A stretch of DNA of 64,000 bases, from the NCBI RefSeq assembly GCF_000474235.1, contig NZ_BATA01000002.1, forward strand, positions 1-64,000, given 5' to 3'. Below, in pieces: positions 54,909-63,318 of the stretch. The translations under genes were made by a program, and so were the position numbers. This stretch comes from Halarchaeum acidiphilum MH1-52-1. Lineage in GTDB: Archaea > Halobacteriota > Halobacteria > Halobacteriales > Halobacteriaceae. The stretch's first letter is position 1; every line of letters begins with the position of its first letter. Below the pieces are notes generated by a model. It was not told the origin of the DNA, searched no databases, and saw only the letters and a program-made list of their open reading frames with translations.

Positions 54909-55628
54909 TCAGCGTGCGAGCGTGTCGATGGCGTCGCGCGCCGCCTCGGCGTCGTCCTCGTCGCCGTCGCGCGCGTACCGGCCGATGGCGCGGGCGGCCG
55001 TGACGAGGCGCTCCGCGGTCGCGGGCGGGACGTCGCCGTCGAGGGCGTGAGTCCGGCGAACGTGATCGTCGAGCGACGCGAGGAGATCGAGCGCGTCCGT
55101 GCGCTCGGGACCGCCGTCGAGGAAGCGACGAACGTCGGCGCGGTAGTCGGCGACGGCGTCCGCGTAGCCGTTCCCGCGCGCGGCACGCATCGAGTCCGGG
55201 ACGTCGCTCGCCGGCGGTCGATCGCCGGCGGGCGCGCCGCGCAGGAGCGAGACGAAGTAGTACGCCTCGTCCTCGGTGTGGTCGAACGAGCGGGCGAACG
55301 CCGCGGCGACGTAGCGCAGTTCCCACGCCGCGAGGACGGCGTCGTCGAGATCGAGGAGTTCGCCGCCGCGGACGAAGCCGCGTTCGTGGGTGTAGTCGCG
55401 GACCGCGTCGCGGGCCTCGCGCGCGGCCGCCCGGTAGTCGTCGCGTCCCGCCGCGAGGACGGCGTCGTCGAGGTCGATCGTCGGCGCCCCGTCAGTGTGC
55501 TCGCGGCGTTCGTCCTCGGTCGCGACGCTCCGGACGCTGCCGCACTCGGGGCACTGGACGCTCCCGGTCTCGTAGTACGACCACCGCGTCCCGCAGGCCG
55601 TACACTCGCGCTCGCCGCGGACTTCCAT
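54909..55628 (-). CDS. Zinc-ribbon haloarchaeal hypothetical protein
   Basis: A 239-residue protein. Residues 8-32 are a zinc ribbon CTACGTRWSYYETGSVQCPEC. Then a helical domain follows with two near-identical phrases, LDDAVLAAGRDDY and LDDAVLAAWELRY, about 45 residues apart, suggesting an internal duplication of helical hairpins. The start is the ATG at 55628 (MEVRGEREC). I associate it with a haloarchaeal DUF7117-type family from memory only. It ends near the stop of the esterase on the other strand. Confidence 0.6.
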   Translation of the reverse strand: MEVRGERECTACGTRWSYYETGSVQCPECGSVRSVATEDERREHTDGAPTIDLDDAVLAAGRDDYRAAAREARDAVRDYTHERGFVRGGELLDLDDAVLAAWELRYVAAAFARSFDHTEDEAYYFVSLLRGAPAGDRPPASDVPDSMRAARGNGYADAVADYRADVRRFLDGGPERTDALDLLASLDDHVRRTHALDGDVPPATAERLVTAARAIGRYARDGDEDDAEAARDAIDTLAR

Positions 55629-55715
55629 ACTCGGCACCTAGGTCGGCGCGCCGAAAAGCGTGTCCCGTTTCGCCGCGAATGCTTTTGCCCGACCGCGACC
55701 TACACACGATCGATC

Positions 55716-56714
55716 ATGGAGAAACTCATCAACGATCCGACCGCGTACGTCGACGAGATGCTCGACGGGATGGTCGCGGCCCGCCCCGAACTCCGGCGTC
55801 TCGACGGGACGGAGGTCGTCGTGCGCGCCGACGGTCCCGCGGACGGGCAGGTCGCCGTCGTCAGCGGCGGCGGAAGCGGTCACGAACCGTCGCACGCCGG
55901 CTACGTCGGCGAGGGGATGCTCGCGGGCGCGGCGGCGGGCGCCGTGTTCACCTCCCCGACCGCCGATCAGCTCGCCGCGATGATCGAGAGCGCCGACGCC
56001 GGCGCGGGCGTCCTCTGCGTCGTGAAGAACTACGAGGGCGATGTGATGAACTTCGACACCGGCGCCGAGATGGCCGGGATGGAGGGCGTCGACGTCGCGC
56101 AGGTCGTCGTGGACGACGATGTCGCCGTCGAGGACTCCCTCTACACGAGCGGGCGGCGCGGCGTCTGCGGGACGGTCCTCGTCCACAAGTGCGCGGGCGC
56201 GAAGGCCGCGACGGGCGCCGATCTCGACGAGGTGACGCGCGTCGCCGAGAAAGCCGTCGAGAACGTCGGGACGATGGGCGTCGCGCTCACCTCCTGCGTC
56301 ACCCCCGAGAAGGGCGAGCCGACGTTCGAACTCGGCGAGGACGAGATCGAACTCGGCATCGGCATTCACGGCGAGCCGGGCGTCGAGCGCACCGACGCGA
56401 TGAGCGCGGACGAGGTCGCCGACACGCTCCTCGACGAGGTTCTCGACGACCTCGGGATCGAATCGGGCGAGGAGGTCGTCACGATCGTGAACGGGATGGG
56501 CGGGACGCCGCTCTCCGAACTCTACATCGTCCAGCGCCGCGTCGCCGAACGCCTCGGCGAGGAGGGCGTCGACGTCCACGACGCGTGGGTCGGCGACTAC
56601 ATGACCAGCCTCGACATGGAGGGGTGTTCGGTGACGGTCTGCCGCGTCGACGACGAACTGAAGGAACTGCTCGCGGCGCCCGCCGAGACGCCCGCGCTCA
56701 CGGTGCGAGAATGA
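55716..56714 (+). CDS. dhaK: Dihydroxyacetone kinase subunit DhaK
   Basis: DhaK binds dihydroxyacetone covalently through a His and passes it for phosphorylation. The 332 residues include VVSGGGSGHEPSHAGYVG (about 47-64), the GKGMLAGAAAGAVFTSPT-like segment, NYEGDVMNFDTGAE, and the substrate-binding His in IGIHGEPGVERT (about 212-223). The stop overlaps the ATG of dhaL (ATGA), so the subunits are coupled. The layout is that of a PTS-dependent three-subunit kinase rather than the ATP-dependent single-chain enzyme. Confidence 0.94.
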   Translation: MEKLINDPTAYVDEMLDGMVAARPELRRLDGTEVVVRADGPADGQVAVVSGGGSGHEPSHAGYVGEGMLAGAAAGAVFTSPTADQLAAMIESADAGAGVLCVVKNYEGDVMNFDTGAEMAGMEGVDVAQVVVDDDVAVEDSLYTSGRRGVCGTVLVHKCAGAKAATGADLDEVTRVAEKAVENVGTMGVALTSCVTPEKGEPTFELGEDEIELGIGIHGEPGVERTDAMSADEVADTLLDEVLDDLGIESGEEVVTIVNGMGGTPLSELYIVQRRVAERLGEEGVDVHDAWVGDYMTSLDMEGCSVTVCRVDDELKELLAAPAETPALTVRE

Positions 56715-57439
56715 GCGGGCACGGGGACACCGAGGCCCTGCTCGACGCGCTGGCGCGGATCGACGAGCGGATCCACGAGGAGCGGGCGTACCTCACCGAA
56801 CTCGATTCGCGGATCGGCGACGCCGACCACGGCAACAATCTCGCGCGCGGCGTCGGCGCGGTCACGGACAAACGCGACGAGCTGGCCGGGATGGCGCTCG
56901 ACGAGGCCGTCAAGACCGTCGGGACGACGCTCATCTCCGAGGTCGGCGGCGCGGCCGGCCCGCTCTACGGCGGCTCGGTGATGGCGGCCTCGCGGGAGTT
57001 AGAGGGCGGTCTGGACGCGGAGAGCGCGCTCGCCTTCGCTCGGGCGTACCGGGAGAAACTCATGGAGCGCGGGGACGCCCGCCCCGGCGACAAGACGATG
57101 GTGGACGCGGTGGTGCCCGCGGTCCACACCTTCCAGCGCGCCATCGAGGAGGACGATCTCCCGCCGGTCGACGCGCTCGCGAAGGCCGTGGACGCCGCGC
57201 GTCGCGGCGTCGAGTACACGGTGCCGCTCCGCGCGTCGAAGGGGCGCGCGTCCTACCTCGGTCTCCGGGCGGTCGGCCACCGCGATCCGGGCGCGACGAG
57301 CACGCTGTTCGTCCTCGAGGAACTGCTCGCGACCGCCGAAGACCGGGCCGGCGCGGCGTCGGTGAGGGACGCGCGCGCCGACGACGCGGTCGAGCACGGC
57401 GCCGACGCGGAACGCGCGGCGGGCGAGGAGGACGAGTAG
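56711..57439 (+). CDS. dhaL: Dihydroxyacetone kinase subunit DhaL
   Basis: DhaL is the ADP-binding subunit that gives phosphate to dihydroxyacetone on DhaK. The metal- and ADP-binding motif is DSRIGDADHGNNLARG (about 34-49), with the later landmarks GGAAGPLYGGSVM (about 81) and GDARPGDKTMVDAVVPA (about 116). 242 residues with an acidic tail beyond the usual length. The ATG at 56711 overlaps the dhaK stop. Confidence 0.94.
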   Translation: MSGHGDTEALLDALARIDERIHEERAYLTELDSRIGDADHGNNLARGVGAVTDKRDELAGMALDEAVKTVGTTLISEVGGAAGPLYGGSVMAASRELEGGLDAESALAFARAYREKLMERGDARPGDKTMVDAVVPAVHTFQRAIEEDDLPPVDALAKAVDAARRGVEYTVPLRASKGRASYLGLRAVGHRDPGATSTLFVLEELLATAEDRAGAASVRDARADDAVEHGADAERAAGEEDE

Positions 57440-57820
57440 ATGGTCGGCTTGCTCGTCGTCTCGCACAGCGCGAAGGCCGCGGCGGGGATCGTCGAGATCG
57501 CCGCGGAGATGGCGTCCGACGTGTCGCTCGTCGCGGCCGGTGGCGACCCGGACGGCGGAATCGGGACGGACGCGGACGCCATCGCCGAGGGTCTCGCCGA
57601 GGCGGACGACGGTGAGGGCGTCGTCGTCCTCGTCGATCTCGGGAGCGCGACGATGAACGCCGAGTTAGCCGTCGAGATGGCGGACGCGGAGGCGATGCTC
57701 GCGGACGCGCCCGTGCTCGAGGGAGCGGTGAACGCGGCCGTCCACGCCGCCGGATCGAAGGCGACGCTCGATTCGACGCTGGACGCCGCCGAGGAAGCCC
57801 GCGGCATGTCGAAACTCTAG
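57440..57820 (+). CDS. dhaM: PTS-dependent dihydroxyacetone phosphotransferase subunit DhaM (EIIA-Man-like)
   Basis: A 126-residue protein with the EIIA-Man fold. It starts LLVVSHSAKAAAGIVEIA, where His9 is the expected phosphate carrier, and continues with GTDADAIAEGL, VVLVDLGSATMNAELA and APVLEGAVNAAVHAA. It starts directly after the dhaL stop. DhaM needs phosphate from HPr and enzyme I, which are not in this window. It lacks the HPr and EI domains fused to some bacterial DhaM proteins. Confidence 0.9.
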   Translation: MVGLLVVSHSAKAAAGIVEIAAEMASDVSLVAAGGDPDGGIGTDADAIAEGLAEADDGEGVVVLVDLGSATMNAELAVEMADAEAMLADAPVLEGAVNAAVHAAGSKATLDSTLDAAEEARGMSKL

Positions 57821-57834
57821 GCGCTGTGGTCGCG

Positions 57835-58012
57835 GGCGGTGCAGTCGCTCTCCGGTGAGCCAGTACTGGAAAAGCGAAGCGACGCGGTGCGTCGCTCACG
57901 GGTGAACACAACGGAAATGGAAGCGGCCGGCCGGGAACAGCCCGGTCGGCCGCTGCCGCCCTGAATTGGTCCCCGCTGACGCTTCGGCCCTCCAAAGCGA
58001 AGCGTCACCCGT
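57835..58012 (-). ncRNA. Candidate structured non-coding RNA
   Basis: The 362-base gap between dhaM and padR (57821-58182) holds three strong hairpins in 131 bases: AGCGACGC-GGT-GCGTCGCT at 57878-57896, a 14-base-pair stem AGCGGCCGGCCGGG with one mismatch around AACAG at 57922-57954, and TGACGCTTCG/CGAAGCGTCA with an 11-base loop at 57977-58007. On the minus strand a TATA-like CTTATTA (58030-58036) lies about 25 bases before the outer hairpin, so transcription towards dhaM is likely. The match is to no RNA family that I recognise. Confidence 0.4.
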
Positions 58013-58182
58013 ACCCAATATTCCCGGAGTAATAAGCATGTCGTCGTCGGACGCATGCGCCGTCTTTCCGGTAGCGGCAAGGGTATCGGAGACAGGTCAG
58101 TACAATAGGACGTGCCCGCTCGCCGTCTAAGTACAGCAGAGTTATACAATAGGCGTACTAACTGACGTCAGAGAGGATCAGT

Positions 58183-58458
58183 ATGAACGACTTGACAGGA
58201 TTTCAGCGAGACCTCTTGTACGTCATCGCCGGGGGGGAGGAGCCGCATGGGCTGGCGCTCAAGGAGGAGCTTGAGGAGTATTACGAGAGCGAAGTCCACC
58301 ACGGCCGCCTCTATCCGAACCTCGACACGCTCGTCGAGAAGGGTCTCGTCGATAAGGGGCAACTCGATCAGCGGACGAACTACTACACCCTCACGCGACG
58401 CGGGCGACGCGAACTCGAAGCGCGACGGGAGTGGGAAAACCAGTACGTCGACTTCTAG
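58183..58458 (+). CDS. PadR family transcription regulator
   Basis: A 91-residue winged-helix protein of the PadR family. The landmarks are DLLYVIAGGEEPHGLALKEEL (residues 10-30), HHGRLYPNLDTLVEKGLV (about 39-56) and the wing RTNYYTLTRRGRRELE (about 64-79). It is of the short type without the C-terminal dimerisation helix. A TATA-like TTATACAA at 58142-58149 lies about 37 bases upstream; the palindrome TGACGTCA at 58163-58170 could be its own operator. The target may be the adjacent transporter. Confidence 0.85.
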   Translation: MNDLTGFQRDLLYVIAGGEEPHGLALKEELEEYYESEVHHGRLYPNLDTLVEKGLVDKGQLDQRTNYYTLTRRGRRELEARREWENQYVDF

Positions 58459-60024
58459 CTACCAGAGGACGACCGGCCAGACGAACCGGAACAGCAGGTA
58501 GATGAGGACGGTCAGTACGGCCGTCATCACGAAGTTCAACACGACGCCGGCGCGCATCATGTGCTTTTGCTTGAGGTAGCCGCTCCCGAAGACGATGGCG
58601 TTCGGCGGCGTCGCGACCGGGAGCGCGAACGCGAAGGAGGCGGCGACGGCGCCGGAGACGGCGAGGAAGATCGCGGCGGCGTAGTCCGCCAGCCCGAGCG
58701 TCGCGGCGAGCACGCCGCCGAGGCTGATGAGCACGGGGACGATGATCGTCGCCGTCGCCGTGTTCGACGTCATCTCCGTGAGGAAGATGACGAGGAGGGT
58801 GACGACGAAGACGATGGCGACGATGGGCGCGCCCGTGAGAGCGTCGAACACCGTGCTCGCGATCCACTTCGTCGCGCCAGTCGCGGCGAAACCGCTCGCG
58901 AGCGAGAGACCGCCGCCGAACAGTAGGATCGTCCCCCAGTCGATGTCCTCCAGCTCCTCCCACTCCATCGTGTCGAAGAGGACGAGCGCCGGCACGGCGT
59001 AGAGACCGACCATCACGTAGTAGAGCAGTCCCTGATGGCCGCTCGACGTGCCGAGGAGGGTCTTCCCGGAGCCGCCGAACAGCGTCGTGTACGTGACCGG
59101 CGACATGTACGGCTGGAGGAAGTCACCGAGACCGCCGACGACCCAGAGCAGGGCCGTCCCGGCGAAGATGCCGGCGACGATGCGGCCCTCGCGCGGGAGG
59201 TCCCCCTCCTCGCGGAGGTACCGCCGCGCTTCCGCTTGCGCCCCGCTCACGTCGTCGATCTCCGGCGGGAAGAGGACGTACGTGAGGACGAACCAGACGA
59301 TCGGCAGCGTGACGATGACGATCGGGATGCCGATGAGCAGCCAGTCGAAGAAGGAGACCTCGTAGTTGAGGAGCTGCTGGAGTTGGCCGGCGACGATGGC
59401 GTTCGGCGGCGTTCCGATGAGGGTCCCGACGCCGCCGACGGACGCGGCGTACGCCGTGCCGAGCAGCATCGAGATCTGGATGTTCGTGAACTCTCCGTCG
59501 TCGCTCTGCTCCATGAGCTTCTCGCGGCCGATGACCTGCGTGAGGACGCCGACGGCGATGGGCGCCATCATCGCGGACGTCGCGGTGTTCGACACCCACA
59601 TCGAGAAGAACGCGGTGGCGATCATCACCGCGGCGACGAGCTTCCGGGGCGAGGACCCCATCGTCGCCATGAGCCAGAGCGCGACGCGCCGGTCGATGTC
59701 GTACTTCTGGAGCGCGTTCGCCAGCATGAACCCGGCGATGAACAGGAAGATGAGGTGGTCGGCGAACGGCGCGAGCGCCTCATCGATGTCGCCGTAGACG
59801 CCGAAGGCGGTGAGCAACGCGGGAATCGAGAGCGCGGTGACGGCGAGGGGGAGCGCGCCGGTCACCCAGAGGATCCCGGCGAACACCATCGTCGCGATGG
59901 CGTACTTCCCCGCGACCGAGAGACCCGCGGGAGTCGGTGCGAGCGCGACGAGCACGGTGGCGACCACCGCGATCCCGAAGACGGTGAGTCGCCCGCGTGC
60001 GGTCGAGACGTCTGGACGTATCAT
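58459..60024 (-). CDS. SLC13/DASS family anion:Na+ symporter
   Basis: A 521-residue membrane protein of the divalent anion:sodium symporter family, with about 12 predicted helices. The two duplicated signature motifs are SNTATSAMMAPIAVGV (about 147-162) and SNTATATIIVPVLISL (about 421-436), each in a reentrant loop with TPPNAIV shortly after. Substrates in the family are dicarboxylates, citrate and sulfate. The ATG at 60024 is about 30 bases after a TATA-like CATTAACC (minus strand, 60053-60060), so the earlier ATG at 60045 is unlikely. It is convergent with padR. Confidence 0.9.
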   Translation of the reverse strand: MIRPDVSTARGRLTVFGIAVVATVLVALAPTPAGLSVAGKYAIATMVFAGILWVTGALPLAVTALSIPALLTAFGVYGDIDEALAPFADHLIFLFIAGFMLANALQKYDIDRRVALWLMATMGSSPRKLVAAVMIATAFFSMWVSNTATSAMMAPIAVGVLTQVIGREKLMEQSDDGEFTNIQISMLLGTAYAASVGGVGTLIGTPPNAIVAGQLQQLLNYEVSFFDWLLIGIPIVIVTLPIVWFVLTYVLFPPEIDDVSGAQAEARRYLREEGDLPREGRIVAGIFAGTALLWVVGGLGDFLQPYMSPVTYTTLFGGSGKTLLGTSSGHQGLLYYVMVGLYAVPALVLFDTMEWEELEDIDWGTILLFGGGLSLASGFAATGATKWIASTVFDALTGAPIVAIVFVVTLLVIFLTEMTSNTATATIIVPVLISLGGVLAATLGLADYAAAIFLAVSGAVAASFAFALPVATPPNAIVFGSGYLKQKHMMRAGVVLNFVMTAVLTVLIYLLFRFVWPVVLW

Positions 60025-60081
60025 TGATACACGGCCACATTGCATACACCCCGGTTAATGATCATCGATGTGGGACGGCGC

Positions 60082-60318
60082 TCAGAAGTGCTCGACGAGC
60101 GCGGCGAGCTGTCCCGAATCGAGTTCCGCCGCGTAGAGGTCGAGGAGCGCGCGGCGGCGCTCGCGACTGAGCGAGCGCGACCCCGACTCCAGCATGGAGA
60201 CGTGGGCCTGTCGCACCGCGTCGAGTTCCCGCTCGACCGCCCGCTGGTCGTATCCGGCCGCGACCCGGAGGAGCCGCCACGCCCTCGGGGTGATCGCCGC
60301 GGCGTCGACGTCGCTCAT
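60082..60318 (-). CDS. Small helix-turn-helix protein
   Basis: A 78-residue protein that looks like one XRE-type helix-turn-helix domain: AWRLLRVAAGYDQRAVERELDAVRQAHVSMLESGSRSLSRERRRALLDLY. The segment YDQRAVERELDAVRQAHVSMLESG matches the helix-turn-helix with its final Glu-Ser-Gly turn. It may be a regulator of the transporter on its left or of the nearby TnpB element. It is bounded by the end of the second TnpB element. Confidence 0.6.
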   Translation of the reverse strand: MSDVDAAAITPRAWRLLRVAAGYDQRAVERELDAVRQAHVSMLESGSRSLSRERRRALLDLYAAELDSGQLAALVEHF

Positions 60319-60345
60319 ACAGAGAGGGACCGATAGATCACTGTG

Positions 60346-61692
60346 AATCGCCTCGGGGTCAAGCTCCGAGGCTTCCCGTTTCGATGACGTGACTTGCAGA
60401 CACTCGCTGAAAGTCAGCGGTGTCCGTAGCGGTCACGGTCTCCACGGGCGTGTCTTCGGGCCATCCCAGCCCTAGTTCAGAAAAGCCACTCTTGAGGACG
60501 TTCATCGCCGCATTCGCATCCCGATCTGTCTCGAACCCACAGCTCGGGCAGGAGTGTTCTCTGACCCAGATGGGTTTCGCCGTCTCCACACCACACGACG
60601 CGCACTCCTTCGTCGTGCCTCGTGCTTCGACCTGCTTGACGTGACAACCGTACAGGTCGGCCTTGTAGTCGAGGAGAGTGATGAATTGTCGCCACGCAAC
60701 ATCCTGTTTGTTGCGAGCGGTCTCATCTCCCTGAAGCATACTCTGGACGTTCAGGTCTTCAACGAACACGGCGTCGTATTCCTTGACGAGCCACGTCGTG
60801 AGTTTGTGCTGGTAGTCCAGCACCTTCCGCCGAATGTGACGCTTCACCGTAGCGACCTTCTGGCGTTGTCTCCCGTAGTTGTTCGACCCCTTCTCCTTCC
60901 GCGACAACTTGCGTTGTTCGCGGCGCAGACGCTCGTATTCATCCTCAAGGTCGAGCCAATCCACGGTCTTACCGTCACTGGTGTGGCTGTAGGTGAGGAT
61001 TCCGAGGTCTATTCCCACGCTGTTGCTCGCGTTAAGCGATTCCAGTGCGGGTTTCTCAGGCAAGTCGGCATCCTCGGTGTCTAATCCGAAGGAGACGAAC
61101 CACTCGCCGGTCGTCTCCTTCTTGAACGTGACTTCTTTGATAGTGGCGTGGTCGGGAATCGGGCGGTGGTAGCGGATTTTCACCCAGCCGATTTTGCTGA
61201 AGCGGACGTAAGCGACCCTGTCGCGGCCCCTCTTTTCATCGAGGTCGAAACCGGACTGGTTGTACGTCACACTCCGATAGTCAGTGGGTACTTGCCGCTT
61301 GAGCCGACCAACGTTGTACCCTTTCTCTGTCTTCTTGTGAAGGTTCGAGAGGTTACGGTGGAAGCGAGCGACAGTGGCTTGGGCGGCTTTCGAGTGCAGT
61401 TCGCTGAACACCGGCCACTTTCGCTTCCACTCGGGGAGTTTGTTGTTCTGGTCGTACTCACTCGGGTTGTCGTCCGCTGGGCTGTTCTCGTAGTCCCATC
61501 GGACGTGGTTGTAGAGTTGGCGATGAACGTCGAGATGGTGTTCCAGTCGCTCCGCTACCTCTTGTGTCGGGTAGGCGCGGTAGCGGTGACTGTGTTCCAT
61601 CGCTGTCTCTTGATTAGCGATGTGTTCACTTGATAGTTTGTATCACGGGTTGTCGGCTTCATCCCCGGGGTCAAGCCCCGGGGTATTCGCCT
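60346..61692 (-). mobile_element. Second IS605-superfamily element with TnpB only
   Basis: An element in the minus direction. Its left end (around 61640-61692 on the plus strand) has the hairpin CCCCGGGG-TCAAG-CCCCGGGG and its right end (60346-60375) has CCTCGGGG-TCAAG-CTCCGAGG. Both share the loop TCAAG and are flanked by CGCCTCG. It holds only tnpB. This is a different group from the 51-52 kb element: the TnpB proteins share only the catalytic motifs and there is no ribbon-helix-helix gene. The region from 61601 to 61640 is the leader of tnpB. Confidence 0.75.
60359..61600 (-). CDS. tnpB: RNA-guided endonuclease TnpB (second copy)
   Basis: A 413-residue TnpB with intact RuvC motifs: SVGIDLGILTYS (about 194, Asp), AVFVEDLNVQSM (about 280, Glu) and DRDANAAMNVL (about 364, Asp). 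The zinc finger is CASCGVE...CPSCGFET. The N-terminal MEHSHRYRAYPTQEVAERLEHH is the usual beta-strand and helix. The last third of the gene and the right end hairpin (60346-60375) would make its guide RNA. The start is the ATG at 61600. Catalytic residues suggest an active nuclease. Confidence 0.88.
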   Translation of the reverse strand: MEHSHRYRAYPTQEVAERLEHHLDVHRQLYNHVRWDYENSPADDNPSEYDQNNKLPEWKRKWPVFSELHSKAAQATVARFHRNLSNLHKKTEKGYNVGRLKRQVPTDYRSVTYNQSGFDLDEKRGRDRVAYVRFSKIGWVKIRYHRPIPDHATIKEVTFKKETTGEWFVSFGLDTEDADLPEKPALESLNASNSVGIDLGILTYSHTSDGKTVDWLDLEDEYERLRREQRKLSRKEKGSNNYGRQRQKVATVKRHIRRKVLDYQHKLTTWLVKEYDAVFVEDLNVQSMLQGDETARNKQDVAWRQFITLLDYKADLYGCHVKQVEARGTTKECASCGVETAKPIWVREHSCPSCGFETDRDANAAMNVLKSGFSELGLGWPEDTPVETVTATDTADFQRVSASHVIETGSLGA

Positions 61693-61738
61693 CGACCGCC
61701 GATAAATCGCCCGCCATCGACAAGCGTCGCCCGCACGT

Positions 61739-62023
61739 ATGCGCGCTCGTATCCCCGTGAACTCCCGTCTCGCCACCGCGGTCGTCGGTCTCGTCGCCTC
61801 GCTCGCGATCAGCGCCGCCGTTCACTACGTCACCGGCTGGTTCGTCTTCTTCCTCGCCGTCCCCTTCGTCCCGCTGCTCTTTCGCGGCCTCCGCGGTGCG
61901 GGTTCGGATGAGAGTGAGGGACCGGGGACGCCGCCGACGCCGCGGACCTGCCCGGAGTGCGGATTCGCGACGACCGATTCCGAGGTGCGCTACTGCCCGC
62001 GCGACGGGACGGAACTGCGCTAG
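61739..62023 (+). CDS. Membrane-anchored zinc-ribbon protein
   Basis: A 94-residue protein with two adjacent predicted membrane helices (about 13-31 and 33-51) followed by a short linker and a zinc ribbon TCPECGFATTDSEVRYCPRD (about 70-89), with CxxC and a later single Cys-Pro-Arg. Similar small double-helix plus ribbon proteins are common in haloarchaea. The ATG at 61739 begins just beyond the TnpB element. Its last four bases overlap the stop of the convergent AI-2E family gene. Confidence 0.65.
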   Translation: MRARIPVNSRLATAVVGLVASLAISAAVHYVTGWFVFFLAVPFVPLLFRGLRGAGSDESEGPGTPPTPRTCPECGFATTDSEVRYCPRDGTELR

Positions 62024-63222
62024 GCGTCCTCGGTGTCGCCCGCATCGCCCGCCCCACTCACGTCGTCCGCACCGTCGTCGATCCCGCGGACGTCGTCGAG
62101 GGAGGCCTGTACCGTTCTCGCCGTGGGCGTCGACGGGCCGATCGCCTTCGGTTCGATGGGCGCGCCCGCGAGGAGTTCGGGGAGGACGAGGCGGACGAAG
62201 TGGACGATCAGGACGAGGAGCATCGGCCCGAGGAAGATGCCGTACCACCCGAAGAGGAGCGGCCCGAAGATGTACGCGAGCATCACCATCCCGAGGTGGA
62301 GGTTGCGCCCGGAGACGTACGGTCGCAACACGAGGTCGGGCACGACGTCCACGACGACGAACGAGACGGCGACGTACAGCACGGGGAACCAGAACGCGTC
62401 GGGATCGGTCGTCGCCGCGCGGACGACGAGGAGCGCGGTGACGGGGACGTAGACGAGCTTGATGCCGACGACGGGGATGAGGCTCGCGATCCCCGTGAGG
62501 ACGCCGAGGAGGGCGGGATAGGGGACGCCGACCCCTGCCGGCGCGACGTAGTCGAGCAGGCTGTACGAGATGGCCCCGATGATCGCCGTGATGACCGCGT
62601 TGAGGATGTTGCCGAAGAAGATGTTCGAGAAGTCCGAATCGACGCGCTTGGCGTACGCGTAGACGACGCCCTCCGCGTCGTCGAAGCGCCGGTGGAACCA
62701 CGCGGCGAGGCGCGCGTCGTCGCGCAACAGGTAGAAGGCGATGGTGAGCATGACGAACGCGTGGAGCGCGACGGTCCCGAAGAACCCGAGGTAGCCCTGC
62801 GCGGCCGAGATCACGCCCCGGAGCGTCGCGAGCGCGTCCTCGGAGGCGAGGAGCGACTGCGGATCGCGGACGATGCTCGCGACGTCGACGTACGGCGTCA
62901 GCACGGACTCCAACTGCTGGAAGCTCGTCGGATGCGCGCTCAGGTAGGCGTTGAGTTCTTGGAGACCGATAGCGAACGCGTACGCCAGCAGGAGCAGCGC
63001 CGGGAGGGCGAAGACGAGCAGGCTCACGATCGCGGCGAGCGTCGGCGGCCGGATCCGGTCCCGGAGGCGCCGATACACCGGGCGCACCGCGTAGTAGATG
63101 AAGACGCCGAAGACGAACGTCCCGATGAACGAGTAGACGACGAACGCGAGCACGCCCGCGCAGACGGCGGCCATCACCCACCACCCGAGCCGCGCGCGAT
63201 CGACGTCCCACGTCGAACTCAT
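62020..63222 (-). CDS. AI-2E family transporter-like membrane protein
   Basis: A 400-residue membrane protein of the AI-2E (PerM/UPF0118) family. About eight predicted helices are seen, with the family landmarks AIVSLLVFALPALLLL, IIGAISYSLLDYVA, GVLTGIASLIPVVG (about 231-244) and the C-terminal RPYVSGRNLHLGMVMLAYIFGPLLFG. Members export signals or move ions such as Na+/H+; in archaea the role is not known. The start is the ATG at 63222 (MSSTWDVDRARLGW). It ends in an acidic tail. Confidence 0.87.
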   Translation of the reverse strand: MSSTWDVDRARLGWWVMAAVCAGVLAFVVYSFIGTFVFGVFIYYAVRPVYRRLRDRIRPPTLAAIVSLLVFALPALLLLAYAFAIGLQELNAYLSAHPTSFQQLESVLTPYVDVASIVRDPQSLLASEDALATLRGVISAAQGYLGFFGTVALHAFVMLTIAFYLLRDDARLAAWFHRRFDDAEGVVYAYAKRVDSDFSNIFFGNILNAVITAIIGAISYSLLDYVAPAGVGVPYPALLGVLTGIASLIPVVGIKLVYVPVTALLVVRAATTDPDAFWFPVLYVAVSFVVVDVVPDLVLRPYVSGRNLHLGMVMLAYIFGPLLFGWYGIFLGPMLLVLIVHFVRLVLPELLAGAPIEPKAIGPSTPTARTVQASLDDVRGIDDGADDVSGAGDAGDTEDA

Positions 63223-63318
63223 GGCGCCGACTCGGCGTGCCGTCCGCAAAAACCCCGTGGTCGGGCGGTCGCGCCCGGCGACGCGAGCTTTTTGTCCCCG
63301 GCCCGCGCTACTGGAGTC

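Noticed and set aside
57817-58149. A 110-residue minus-strand frame in the dhaM-padR gap
   Set aside because: The composition is Arg/Ser/Pro-rich with no haloarchaeal acidic bias, and it runs through all three hairpins. A structured RNA explains the stretch better.
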